A DNA stretch of 64,000 nucleotides, from assembly GCA_008692225.1 (NCBI GenBank), contig VICG01000003.1, positions 427,501-491,500 on the forward strand, read 5' to 3'. The stretch comes from Monilinia fructicola. Taxonomy: Eukaryota > Ascomycota > Leotiomycetes > Helotiales > Sclerotiniaceae. A program made the translations under genes and the position numbers. The notes under the pieces were generated by a model. That model saw only the letters and a program-made list of their open reading frames with translations. It ran no database searches and was not told the origin of the DNA. Shown here piece by piece: positions 38,329 through 48,808 of this stretch (positions are counted from its first letter, which is position 1; each line of letters begins with the position of its first letter).

Positions 38329-40337
38329 TACTCGGGCAGGTTTTAAAAGAGGCATATACAAAATAAGCGAGATTCTCAAAATAATACTTAACGATACATA
38401 TTATACTATGTGACAATGTGAATAATTCAATTAATTCTTAATATTTTTTAATGAAAAATACTTTAAAAGATTTGCAATACAAAAAGGATTTATTTCTTAG
38501 AACCTAAAACTAAAAAAACTAAAATATCTTTTGAAATGTGTGAAGGAATTTATGCTTTTAATACGTTCAAAATACTTTAAAATTACATTACCGATTATTA
38601 CAAAATTGATTAATTATTAGTATTAAAAAACCTGTTTGATATAAAAGCCTAAACTAAAAAGTATAAAAAACCTTTAAAATCCATTGAAAACGTTGTGAAG
38701 TTATTATTAAAAAAAAGCAAAAAATGCAAATTTTCAATATCCGAAAAAGAAGAGATTATATTAAAAGTTGTTAAAACAAGAAAGTTTAGGTATAAACTTT
38801 ATATTTAGTATATATAAAAGATAAATTTGGATTGTTTTTTATCGACTTTTTATAAAATAATAAACAAATTCTGTATCTATTAATTGACAAAAAATAAAAA
38901 ACTCGAATTAAGCATAAAAATACAAAAATTATGTATATAATTTGTTAAATATTTATTAGTATACAATTTATAAAACTATATATTTATAAATTAAGCTAAT
39001 AAACGTTTTAAATACGGTAAGAAGAGTTGTTGGTATAATTCTAACAAATATTTTCATTTTAATATTAAACAACCTATTATAAAACAGTTATACCAAAAAA
39101 CTGAATTTATGGGTGCTTTTAAGTGGGGAGAGCTTTCAAGGTTTTTTAAAACCTTTAAAAAAGAGATCTTTGAAGAATTAAATAAATTTGAAGATTTTTT
39201 ACAAAAATATTGAGAATAGTAAGAATCTATGTTGTAGGTTTAATTTAATATCAAAAAAACTAAAAAAAACAGTAAAGAATATATTATATTAAGTTAGAAA
39301 GTATACTAATATATTTTAAATTAAAAAAAAAAAATTAAAAAACGTTATAAAAAGCCTGCCTTATTCAAAAATTATTTAAAAAAATATAATATAAAAAGAG
39401 GGGATAAATCGAAGGGTAAAATTAATTAGTTTAAAGTATACGAATTATATTTTGTATTATATTTAAAATCATGGATTAATAAACTTCAAGAGAAGGAGAA
39501 TTAGAGGAAAAGTATTTGTTGTTATTCGATTTAGATTCAGGTTATAATGGATAATATACTAGCCTATAAATCAAAGTATACTACAAAGTATTTTAACTTC
39601 TTCGATATAATTAAAGTTATATAATTATTTTAATCTTTCGATTTAAACGTTATAAAATATATGTAAAATTATATTAAAAGTTAAATTAAAGCAAAAAAGG
39701 TTATTTTAATTACAAATAAAAAAATTATAATAACTTAAAAAAAGAAATGATAAAAAATCCCGGTTAAAGTTATAAATAAGTGGATTGGGAATCTTTAAAA
39801 ACAATTTAAACTCGTTATATAATATAAAAAGGATAATAGCTTTTATGGATAATAGTTTTTATTAAAATATATTGAGATTTTGTTAATTAAATGTGTATAA
39901 TCCTAGTATAATTATCACTTTTTCCTTTAGCCTATATTTTTTGTTATTTTAATATAATAATATTTACAATATTAGAATTAGTTTACAATAAATTAAATAT
40001 TCTAATATAATGCCTTTTTTTAATTTATTCAACGAAATTTTGATCTTTAATTAAAACTATACCTATCTCTACAATAGTATCGCTTACTTAATATTAAAAA
40101 TGTACGCGATCCCCTATTCTAAAGACTTAATAAAATCTATTAAAGTTATTAAATGAATCTATAAATATCAGTATTTATTTTATAGCTTTTTGTGATTCTA
40201 TTGATACCAATATTGATAGTTTTAAGGCATTTTTGGAGGAGATATAAAGTCGGTTAGTATAGGATTTTGAGGAGTTAAGGATTATTTTGAGAATCTCGCT
40301 TATTTTGCGTATGCCTCTTTTAAAACCCGCCCGAGTA
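38329..40337. mobile_element. Tc1/mariner-type element relic, family B (about 2.0 kb)
   Basis: Ends are inverted repeats of about 64 bp: both start TACTCGGGC, contain GGTTTTAAAAGAGGCATA and AAAATAAGCGAGATTCTCAA, and differ by changes such as GGCAGG/GGCGGG and CATATA/CATACG, which are RIP-type transitions. TA lies at both borders. The size suits a full-length Fot1/pogo-like element, but the interior is AT-rich with no long frame, so no transposase can be read. The 795-bp element at 3353-4147 shares the outer 31 bp and may have been mobilised by this family. Confidence 0.85.
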
Positions 40338-40499
40338 ATTTTAACAATATTCACGAAGTAATTACGGCTCGCTTGTTTAACCTTCTTCTTCGATGTAAGC
40401 AAAAATGATATCCATGGATATCGTAATATCGTAATGATTTGAAAAATTAACTAATTAGCTCATACAGATGCTTCTAGCCTCACAGACTCATTCTGGAGG

Positions 40500-41290
40500 T
40501 TTCCAAGTAGCCATTGTCTAGTCTCCAGAATGTGACCCAAGACTTTGGATGAAGCCAATACCGGCGCTATAAGCTACTCTACCACAGGTATGGAGTGTCA
40601 TGTCCAAGATATCTATCATAAAAGAGATGTATATGGTCGATGCTCTTCGACAAGCAGACAGACAAGTACCCTGATGTTTTGGACGACACTCCTGAGAATT
40701 AGATAACAGCTCGATAGGCGATTCTTGTGAGTAACCTGAAAAGTTCCGATTCTAGGTATCACGACTTCTCAAATCTCAAATTTCTCAAAGTTCGCTGATG
40801 TCATTAGCGGCGAGTGTAAAGGTCCTATTCGTCTCTTTTCTGGTAATCCAGGTATAGGCAAGGCCTTGACTGTCTAACCTATTTCAGAGACCATGCAAGT
40901 TCCGCTCTACATGACTTTAGCTGGAGACTTGGACACACAGTCCTCGGACGTGGGATATTAGTTGATCTTAATCCTTGAGATGATTAGCAGTGGGAAGGCG
41001 GTCTTACTATTAGATGAGTGCAATGTTATTTAATCATTCCTTACTACCGACTACATCAACAATATCGATCCAGCCTTTTAATCGCGGATTCATTTAAGAC
41101 TAGATTATGAAGATTCGGATCAAAATGCCAGAGAGATGGTATGGAGAAATGTTTTATCCCGCGGAGAAGACCAAGATCAACGTCATCAATCACTGATACT
41201 GAATTTGACGTATTGGAGCATTCAAAAATCAATGAGAGACAAGTTAAAAATGTGTTGGAAGATGGACAAGTTGCTTACTAGTGATAAGAA
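40500..41290 (+). pseudogene. AAA+ ATPase pseudogene
   Basis: Fragments of a fungal AAA+ ATPase in order: Walker A SGNPGIGKALTV followed by a stop at about 40878-40880, SETMQVPLYMTLAGDLDT, Walker B AVLLLDECNVI then a stop, sensor region FLTTDYINNIDPAF, a stop where CAA has probably become TAA, SRIHLRLDYEDSDQNAREMV, and a final NERQVKNVLEDGQVAY. About 25-30 residues between Walker B and the sensor are missing. Several in-frame stops, frame changes and the deletion make it non-functional. It lies just beside the 2-kb transposon, which may have spread mutation into it. Confidence 0.8.
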
Positions 41291-42356
41291 TGTGCTTTTT
41301 AACATTGAAACACGTTCAAAAGATTATGAATGTGTAGGGAAATCAATAGTTCATTTGTTTCCTGAACAGCCATGCAGTAGATTGGGATAAGCGTCTCATC
41401 TCTCATATAGGAAGTTGAGGGTATTACAGGTCAATACATGAGAATTGCTTATGATTCAAAAGAAAGCTTCTCTCTAACAAGGAGGTAAGCCTATTGGTAC
41501 CCGCAATGAGTCTCTTCTTATGTGAATACTCCAGTTATTTGCTTGATTGCTTGAACTTTTACGTGTGATGAATGTTTGGGATGCCGCCGATGTTCGGCAA
41601 AGGTTCATCATACAAACAGTCAAGCGAAATCCACGACACATGTTGCAATCTTAAGATCTCACTTTCCACCTCTCGTATCCATCATCTCATTCTACAAGCC
41701 ATAATCAACCTGTTTCTCTCATCTTCATGCAATCACGAGACATATCGTATAGTTACACAGCAACTCTCAGCCTCAACGCTGACCCGTCTTGGCAGTGAGA
41801 CAGAAGTCAGACCATGACGACACCCCCACCAAACATCGTCAACCTCACTAATCCGCTCGCATCAGCTGCGAATTGTTCTTCTCCGCATCATCTCTCATCA
41901 CGCAATAGCGCGTGAGAATTTTCAAACTATTTATAAATTTTCTCGTGATATATTCAGCTTCGTGTTGCCACGTGCTTGGAAATCAGCTAATTTGCAGATG
42001 CTTGGGTGAAAATACGGCGTGAGGGGAACTATTTCCGCTCTTATTTTGCATCTGATGGTAGCAACACAGACACGTTACTCGAGAACGGAGAGATGCGAGG
42101 GTCTCGGGTAACTTCTGCTTAATGGGTACGAGGTATCCCACAATGGATTAATGCCCATTAAGCATACGATGTATGATTATGCGAGTCACTACGTCGCCAG
42201 CTATATGCTAGGTAAGTGATAATATGACAACTCGGAAAGGTAGAGCTATCAGATATATAATCCAAATGTTTCCCAGAGATTGAGGGCTTCGATTCAGCAT
42301 CAAACTTCCAAGCAATCTTATCACAAACCAAATATCCTTCTAATACATCAAGCCAA
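41291..42356. other. Gene-free interval
   Basis: Short frames only (41572-41817 among them); nothing recognised. The last part is the upstream region of the secreted protein gene. Confidence 0.45.
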
Positions 42357-42357
42357 A

Positions 42358-42930
42358 ATGCACTTCTCTCTCCCAAATCTCATGACTCTTGGTCTAGCGG
42401 TTATTGGTGTGTCGCTGCTGCCCCAACCGACTTCTTCGATGTCGACATTACATTCATCGGTGGTCCGGCCAGTTATAACTTGACTGTTCCTGCTGATGGA
42501 CAGACTCATCCTACCAGTTAGTAATTTAATCTTGCCCCTATCTCTCTCCACTTTCTACTTTCAATCTGCCACGAATCAAACCAAACTAACCATCTCCAGA
42601 TAACGCCCTCTCTGTCTCCCTAATCCGCTCCTCCAACTTCGACGTCTACCACCTCTGCACTTTCTACCACGACAACCCAGCTACTCTCGTCAATAACGGA
42701 GGAATCATCAGTGTTGGTCCTCCAACACCTATTACTGGTGTTAGTTGCCCCCATTACGGATCAGAGATGCATCCCGAATTATAGTGAGTATCTCTCCCAA
42801 TGCTCCTGAGCAAAGCGGCTAATGAGTATAGGTGATTGCTATTCTTCCACCACAGGGCAATTCCTGGGTCCTTGCTGCGATGGATTTTGTGCAGCAAATA
42901 AGTGTAGACCTTTCTTCGGTGTCGGTAGTC
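42358..42930 (+). CDS. Small secreted cysteine-rich protein, disrupted as read
   Basis: The start MHFSLPNLMTLGLAVIG is a signal peptide; after a one-base frame change near 42410 it continues AAAPTDFFDVDITFIGG and SYNLTVPADGQTHPT. An intron of about 80 bp (42517-42599, CTAAC, CAG) leads to NALSVSLIRSSNFDVYHL, CTFYHDNPATLVNN and VGPPTPITGVSCPHYGS. A second intron (from about 42782, GTGAGT) leads to GDCYSSTTGQFLGPCCDGFC and AANKCRPFFGVGSQ. The phase of the second junction is uncertain: TATAG as acceptor would create a stop. About eight Cys, with the C-terminal CCDGFC cluster resembling knottin-like secreted peptides. Likely an extracellular or effector-type protein; function unknown. Confidence 0.55.
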
Positions 42931-43210
42931 AGTGAGTTGGGAACTGGGTGAGTGGGTGAGTGGGGCGCTGTTTTCGTTAGCGAGACGTGTAGCGGGGTGT
43001 ATTTTCACTTTCGTTGTTCGATTTGGGATTCTGGATCTTAGTGGTAGCTATCGGATTCATAATCATATTCCCTTCTTTTAAGTTTTGTGTCCATTCTGCC
43101 CAATGTGTTGTGACTAGAAATGGAATAATTCTCCCTTCCAATGAGTCTTCTAACCTAGCTTTCGTTTTAGACATGAATTTATCTTGGTAGATTGCGTCAT
43201 ATATATACGA
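42931..43210. other. Intergenic
   Basis: Downstream of the secreted protein gene; nothing seen. Confidence 0.4.
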
Positions 43211-44720
43211 GCTTTGAGTACGGCCGCTCGGGCCGGCCAATGATATAACTCGCCTAAGGCTCGATATCATATGGCAACGGCCCTTTACAACCTCCCTTGC
43301 GCAGCTTGTTCTGCGGAGCTTATATAATCAAGCTCCTTTTATATTATAATTATACGCCTTTATATTTTATACTTTTAAATTTTCGAAAATAAATAATTAT
43401 AAATTAATTAATTATTAAAATAATTTAAAATTTTGATATAATAATAGATTTAAATAAATAAATTATAATAATAATTTATTAAAAAAAATATATATATTAT
43501 TAAAATTAATAATAATAAAATAAAATATATAAGATTTTTAAAAATTATATTTTATTCTTTAATATTTCTATTTTTTTAAAAAAAAATATTATATTTTAAT
43601 TTTTATATTAAATTTTAAAAATAAAAAATAAAAAGATTTAAAATAAAAATAAAATAATAAAAAAGTATTATTATTAATAATATTAATAAATAAAAATTTT
43701 GATAAAATAAATATATAAAAAATAATATAAAAATAGGTTTTAATTAAATAAACTAATTAAATAAATAAATTTTATTAATAAAGATAAAGACAAAGATAAA
43801 AATAAAAATAAAAATTAAAAAATATAACTTTATTATATTCTATAAGGATAATTTAATTTTAATTAATATTAAATAATATTTTATAATTAAAATTAATTTA
43901 ATTAAAAAAATAATTAATATATAAAAAATATAATAATGTTATTAAAAAATAAATCCTTGAAATTTAATATTATATTTAATATAATTTTTTAAATCTTTAA
44001 AAATTTAAGTTTTTTTTAATTATTAAGCGAATTATATCATTAGTTAGCTTAAATAGCTATATTTAAAACTTATTCTATAAAGCTTATAAACAATATTTAT
44101 TTATTTTTTCTTAATAATTAAAGATCCAATAAACTTAAAAATTATATATTTAAAAAGCATATAATTTATAAAATATAGTTATTTACTTTAATATTATTTT
44201 ATATATTATTCTAATTTATAATGTTATTATAATATAAATATATACTTTTATTCAAGTTTTTATATTCCTGTACAAACGTTACATAGTTTTTTTTGGGTTA
44301 ATTAGCTTTCAGTTAATGAAACGTTTTAGAATATATAACTTATAGATAGATACTATACAAAATATAAAGGGATTCTAACTTTTAGCACGATATTTATTTA
44401 TTCTTTAACAACTAAAGGTCCGGTAAACTTGAAAATTATATATTTAGAAAGCGCGTAGTTTACAGAATATAGTTATTTAAATTTAATATTATTTTATATA
44501 TTGTTCCGATTTATAATGTTGTTAGAATGTAGATATACACTTTTGCTCAAGTTTCTATGTTCCCGTACAAACGTTACGTAGTTTTTCTGGACCAATCAGC
44601 TTCCAGTTAATGAGACGTTTTAGAATATGTAAGTTATAGATATATATAGCCTACCGAGTAATTAATGTCAACTACGCTCGGAATTTAATTTATATACTGC
44701 TTTGAAACTTTTCCTTATTT
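43211..44720. repeat. AT-rich decayed repeat with a GC-rich edge
   Basis: A GC-rich edge (CGGCCGCTCGGGCCGGCC near 43221) is followed by about 1.4 kb of nearly pure A/T DNA without frames. A 294-bp tandem repeat lies at its right end. Probably a RIP-destroyed transposon; class not determinable. Confidence 0.65.
44088..44652. repeat. Two tandem copies, period about 294 bp
   Basis: Copy 1 (about 44088-44360) and copy 2 (about 44384-44652) align over their length, for example AAAGATCCAATAAACTTAAA against AAAGGTCCGGTAAACTTGAA. Nearly all differences are C-to-T or G-to-A in copy 1, so copy 2 is closer to the ancestral sequence. Confidence 0.85.
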
Positions 44721-45143
44721 CTATTTCTGATTTATCGACTGATTGATTAACTATCCACCAAACAGAGAGAGTGTAATTCATTTAAAAAAAAAACTTACCT
44801 GAGATGGTGATATTCTTGAAAATTCTGAAAACCAGAGCAGGGAGGTGAATCAGTCCAGAACAATGATTACTATGTGTATTTCTGATATTAAAGCAAGTTT
44901 CAGTCCTCTAAAGATTAAATGATAACATACTTTATAAAAAAATAGAACAAGATTTCTTTCATTAGTTGAACTAATCTATTCCCACCTAAGATTGGGCTTA
45001 AATACAACGTGCTGACTGTAAGATTAGTAATCCGTTAGCCTCAACCCCACAAAAATATAGTGCATTTTTCTCTAAACAAAAGCTCCCTTCGTCTCACGGT
45101 ACATCATTAGACCATCATATGGTTACCTAGGTATTCACAATCA
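44721..45143. other. Intergenic, upstream of the RRM gene
   Basis: Nothing specific seen. Confidence 0.4.
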
Positions 45144-46171
45144 TGGCTGATTCGTCTAATTGGAGAGTCCGCGCACCAGTGGATTCTAATTCTCGATCAC
45201 AACGATCAAGTTGGTGGTCCAATCGAGGATCCAGAGAGGATCCTTTGTCTCGAAATGATCATCCTCAGAGACAACCCAATCGTTTCTCTTGCTGAGAGAA
45301 ATCGTACCGAGGATGTAAGAGTCCACAGACCAGAGCGACAACAAGAAGAGTCTCCGGAAACTCTTCAGGCCATAGCAGAAGGTCGTCGTGTCTATCTCGG
45401 CAACCTCTTATATAATACCACGCCCGATAAAATTAATGCCTTCCTTGCCGATAATGGGGTTGGCTCCATTCAAAATATCCATATATCCAGATCCGTTTAC
45501 AGGGCGCTGTGTCCAGGGTATTTGCTTCATCGAGTTTGAAGAAAAGAAAAATGCAGATGAGGCTATGGAGGTTTTAGAAGGAATTCCGTTGTCTGGCCGA
45601 GCAGTCAAATGTCGTCCTTGTCGACCCAAGGGCAACGTTCGACGAGGTGGTCCCGGTCAAAGGGATCGTGATGAAAACAGCAATCACAATCGTAACCGCT
45701 GGGGTAATTGGGAGGATTCTGCCGCTAGTGACTCTCAGCCAGGTCGGTTGTCGGAGCTGAGCGGACCCAATGCTGCCTTGAGGCATTATCAAATTTCAAG
45801 TGCCCAAGAAGAAGGTCGACAGCTTCATGTTGGTGGGTTGGTTGCCTAGGATGCTTGATCAATCAGAAAATGAATTGGAGATCCGATCCCTTTTTAAGGA
45901 CTTTCAAGTGTAAGTAATTTCCCCCTGGCTACATAATCCAAACATAGCCTAAAATGTCATTTTTAGAGATGGAGTAAGTAAGAGGATAAGCCCTCGTGAT
46001 AATTATGGGAATAATAGTCGACGAAACTTTTGCTTTGTTGATTTTACAACTCCTGAGGAGGCCCAAGCTGCTAGACCAGCTGCTAGACAAGCTATCGATG
46101 GCCAGTTATACAGAGATGCACCGTTGAAGGTCTCGGCAGTACTTCCGAGGTCTGAAAGGCAAAGAAAATGA
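45144..46171 (+). pseudogene. Two-RRM RNA-binding protein, frame-broken
   Basis: The start MADSSNWRVRAPVDSN leads to a charged Arg/Ser-rich N-terminus, RRM1 (RNP2 VYLGNL; RNP1 GICFIEFE), a linker with RGGPGQRDRDEN, and RRM2 (LHVGGL ... NFCFVDFTTPEEAQAA), ending ERQRK. The intron 45910-45966 (GTAAGT, TAG) restores QVDGVSKRI. Breaks: a missing base near 45290 (FSC-stop against SLAERN), a shift near 45495 inside RRM1, and GTTG duplicated near 45838-45846 that adds four bases before PRMLDQSENE. It is probably a decayed paralogue of a nucleolar or splicing-type RRM protein, lying next to the AT-rich repeat. RNA binding is known for the fold; the specific role is unknown. Confidence 0.75.
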
Positions 46172-46643
46172 TACCCTCAAAGAGAGGAGAGAGTGGAGAA
46201 AGCGATTAGAAACTTGCAATGGGGATAAGTAGCAATTTGATTTTGAGTGTATAAAATACTTGATCACCCATAACCAAACAATCACCGTTCTGGGTTGGAC
46301 GATAGGAGGTGTTACGCAATTCAGGGGTGGCATTCATCCATGAGTGCTCAGATCCAATCCAGCCTCTGTATTTAACAGTAGAAACATAAAGTCGGTAGAT
46401 CGAGAAGAAACACGAGACATTCCTTGACTTGGGTGAGGTAGTGGTTGACGCCAAAGCGTGAGTGGCAATATCTAGGCGGTGAGCAACTTGTCCACCTCCT
46501 CGGCGCTCTGCATAATCGGCCAAGCCACATCAACATGATTTGTCATATGGTGTAATACGTCAATCTGAGATGAGGGGAGTACTACATTTTCCACACTCGC
46601 ATTCAATTCTCTCATTCTTATCCACGAAAATTCATTTTTCAAC
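46172..46643. other. Intergenic
   Basis: Upstream of the SnoaL-like gene; no gene seen. Confidence 0.4.
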
Positions 46644-47432
46644 ATGAAACTCCCCAACCTTCTAACCGTTGTCGTTGGGCTGCTTCAGGGTGTTGCTTCC
46701 AAATCAAAGTACTCAGCATGTCCTGATATATCTCCAGGTCCAGCCACCGCTTTCCAGCTGCCAGAGATCCTCCCCATATCACTCTTTACGGATCCAATTG
46801 CAACAGAATCCATTCGTAATACTTTAGCTCTTTACGCCTTTGCACTTGACGGCCGCAATGTGAGCAAAATACGTTTCTTGAGATACATTCTTGACTTCTC
46901 ACCAGTGCTGTTATTCAACTTCTCAATCCACCTCAAGGTCCTCTATTAATCTCACAAGCGTGAAAAACGTGATTACTAATCTCGCCATGCTCTAGTGGGC
47001 AGCATTCTCTCGAGTATTTGCCCCAAACGTCCGAGCAAACTACTCGGAGCCCCTTGGTATTATGTATGGAGTGCAAAATATCACCGACAAGATCTCAGCA
47101 GCCGCCTCCCAATTCGCCTCGACACAACATAGATATGGCACGCAATATATTGCTATCTGCTCGCCAAGCACCGCTATCTCAGTGACGTATCTTCAGGCAA
47201 GCCATTTTCTCTGGCCAGATATTGGCCCTGTTGTTGAAGATGACAATCATACTTTGTTTGCTACGGGGCGTTATGAAGATACGTGGGCGAAATCGTCTGA
47301 CGGGACCTGGAAGATTGTTAATAGGAATTTTGTTTTTATGGTACGCTCTCCTGCGGGTTTCGCAAATTCTATGCAAGCGTTGCTAATAGATTGAAATAGG
47401 GTCCGTTGATAGGCTCAATGGGCTTCCAATGA
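46644..47432 (+). CDS. Secreted SnoaL/NTF2-like protein, 197 aa
   Basis: Three exons, 46644-46859, 46996-47340 and 47400-47432; introns of 136 bp (GTGAGC, CTAG) and 59 bp (GTACGC, TAG) keep a single frame. A signal peptide MKLPNLLTVVVGLLQGVAS is followed by a SnoaL-like cone fold: IATESIRNTLALYAFALDGR, WAAFSRVFAPNVRANYSEP, MYGVQNITDKISAAAS, QYIAICSPSTAISVTYLQA, HTLFATGRYEDTWAKSSDG, TWKIVNRNFVFMG. The family includes cyclases, isomerases and dehydratases, and non-catalytic binders; I cannot assign a substrate. It is intact, and the signal peptide suggests it acts outside the cell or in the secretory pathway. Confidence 0.8.
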
Positions 47433-47991
47433 TTAGAATCAAAGGTATATTACACTAGCTTGGTGCATGCGATTCTTTCGTTCTTGAAATCAGTGAAAAC
47501 TTTTATCTGTGTTGCAATCTGAATGGTTGAACATCCTGATGTCGGGGAGTGTTGTACCTTACCTGGATACTATCTTATCCATAGCTTTGGATGCATAGCA
47601 ATTCTTCGACTTTGTCTGTTTTGAAGGGCATCAGAGTGACACGTTTTAGATGAAAATGGAAGTACTCAAGTCACATTAAATTAGCGAGAAATCATGATTC
47701 CGTCATATTGTCATAAATTTTTATTCCCTCAAAGATAATGAAACGGTTGACATAATAGATGACCATAGAAAGGAAATTGTCGTTACTTATCATATTCTTC
47801 TTTCCTTTATAAGATTCGTCATCCCATGTCCTATACCCACTAACCATACCATGATGTAACTTTCGCGCTACTGCCGGCAACCAAAATAGTTCCCGCTACC
47901 GAATCGATGACCTCATGATCCACCAGAGCCAATGAGTACATAATTTCATCACAACCAGGCAAAAAAAAAAACACCACCCACAACCCCAAAA
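47433..47991. other. Intergenic
   Basis: Moderately AT-rich, with an A-run (47962-47971) just before the 2H gene; no gene seen. Confidence 0.45.
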
Positions 47992-48510
47992 ATGACCCAA
48001 CCACTCATCCTCACCCTCCGACTAGACGCTGCCTCCGAAAAGCTTCTCACCGCCCTCCGAACCCGCTACTTCCCCTCCTCCCGCAACTTCCTCTCCGCCC
48101 ACATAACGCTCTTCCACGCGCTGCCCCCCTCCCACCAACCCCTCTACACGAGCCTCCTCACTGCCCTCGCCCACCGTGAAAAAAAATTCACCCTCGGCCT
48201 CAAAGATCCCTTTCCCCTTGGAAAAAAGGGCGTGGCGCTCAACGTTTCCTCTTTCAAGTTACGAAAGATACACGAGGAGTTGCTGGCGGAGTTGAGAGGG
48301 AAAGATATCCAATTGACGGAACAGGATCAGAGAAAATTGAGGCCGCATGTGACGGTGCAGAATAAGGTGGGGGAGGAAGAGGCGAGAACGACGTTGGAGG
48401 AGGTAAGGAGGGAGTTGGAGGAGTTGGAGGGAGTGGGGGAGGCGTTGAGTTTGTGGAGGTATGAGGTTGGGGGGGCGTGGACGCACTTGGAGGATTTTGA
48501 GTTTGTGTGA
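47992..48510 (+). CDS. 2H phosphoesterase (2'-5' RNA ligase superfamily), 172 aa
   Basis: Single-exon frame with the two signature motifs of the 2H family, HITL (His37) and HVTV (His119), the catalytic HxTx pair. Members hydrolyse 2',3'-cyclic phosphates or related ends in RNA and nucleotide metabolism. The length of about 170 residues is usual for the family and no targeting signal is seen. The C-terminal half is rich in Glu/Arg (EEEARTTLEEVRRELEELEG) and ends with a WRYEVGGAWTHLEDFEF strand pair. It is intact and convergent with the P450 gene about 300 bp away. Confidence 0.88.
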   Translation: MTQPLILTLRLDAASEKLLTALRTRYFPSSRNFLSAHITLFHALPPSHQPLYTSLLTALAHREKKFTLGLKDPFPLGKKGVALNVSSFKLRKIHEELLAELRGKDIQLTEQDQRKLRPHVTVQNKVGEEEARTTLEEVRRELEELEGVGEALSLWRYEVGGAWTHLEDFEFV

Positions 48511-48808
48511 TGGGGTTTTCTAATTCAAATTTGTATATACAGCTCCACATGCCTTTTCGGGCGGTTAGAAAACATATCAGTTTGCTAGAATTGATTCTGA
48601 AGGACGTTCAGTGATTTGATTGGTGTTTTTCACCGGCCATTTATGACGTTCTCACCCATAGTATGGTGATGAAAAGTATCTAACCTATTTATGTTTGGAT
48701 TTCCCCCAAACCGATTTCCATCTTACCCAATTCGTTAACTGTTGCAGGAAATAAATGAAAAATACCGAGTAAGATAATATTTCGTAAACTTAATCAGAAA
48801 TTGCATCA
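48511..48808. other. Convergent 3' region
   Basis: About 300 bp shared by the 3' ends of the 2H and P450 genes; no feature seen. Confidence 0.4.

Noticed and set aside
40175..40402. 75-codon frame at the right end of the 2-kb element
   Set aside because: It overlaps the terminal inverted repeat and shows no transposase motif.
48254..48550. Minus-strand Pro/Ser-rich frames over the 2H gene
   Set aside because: Shadows of the plus-strand 2H coding sequence and its Glu/Arg-rich end.
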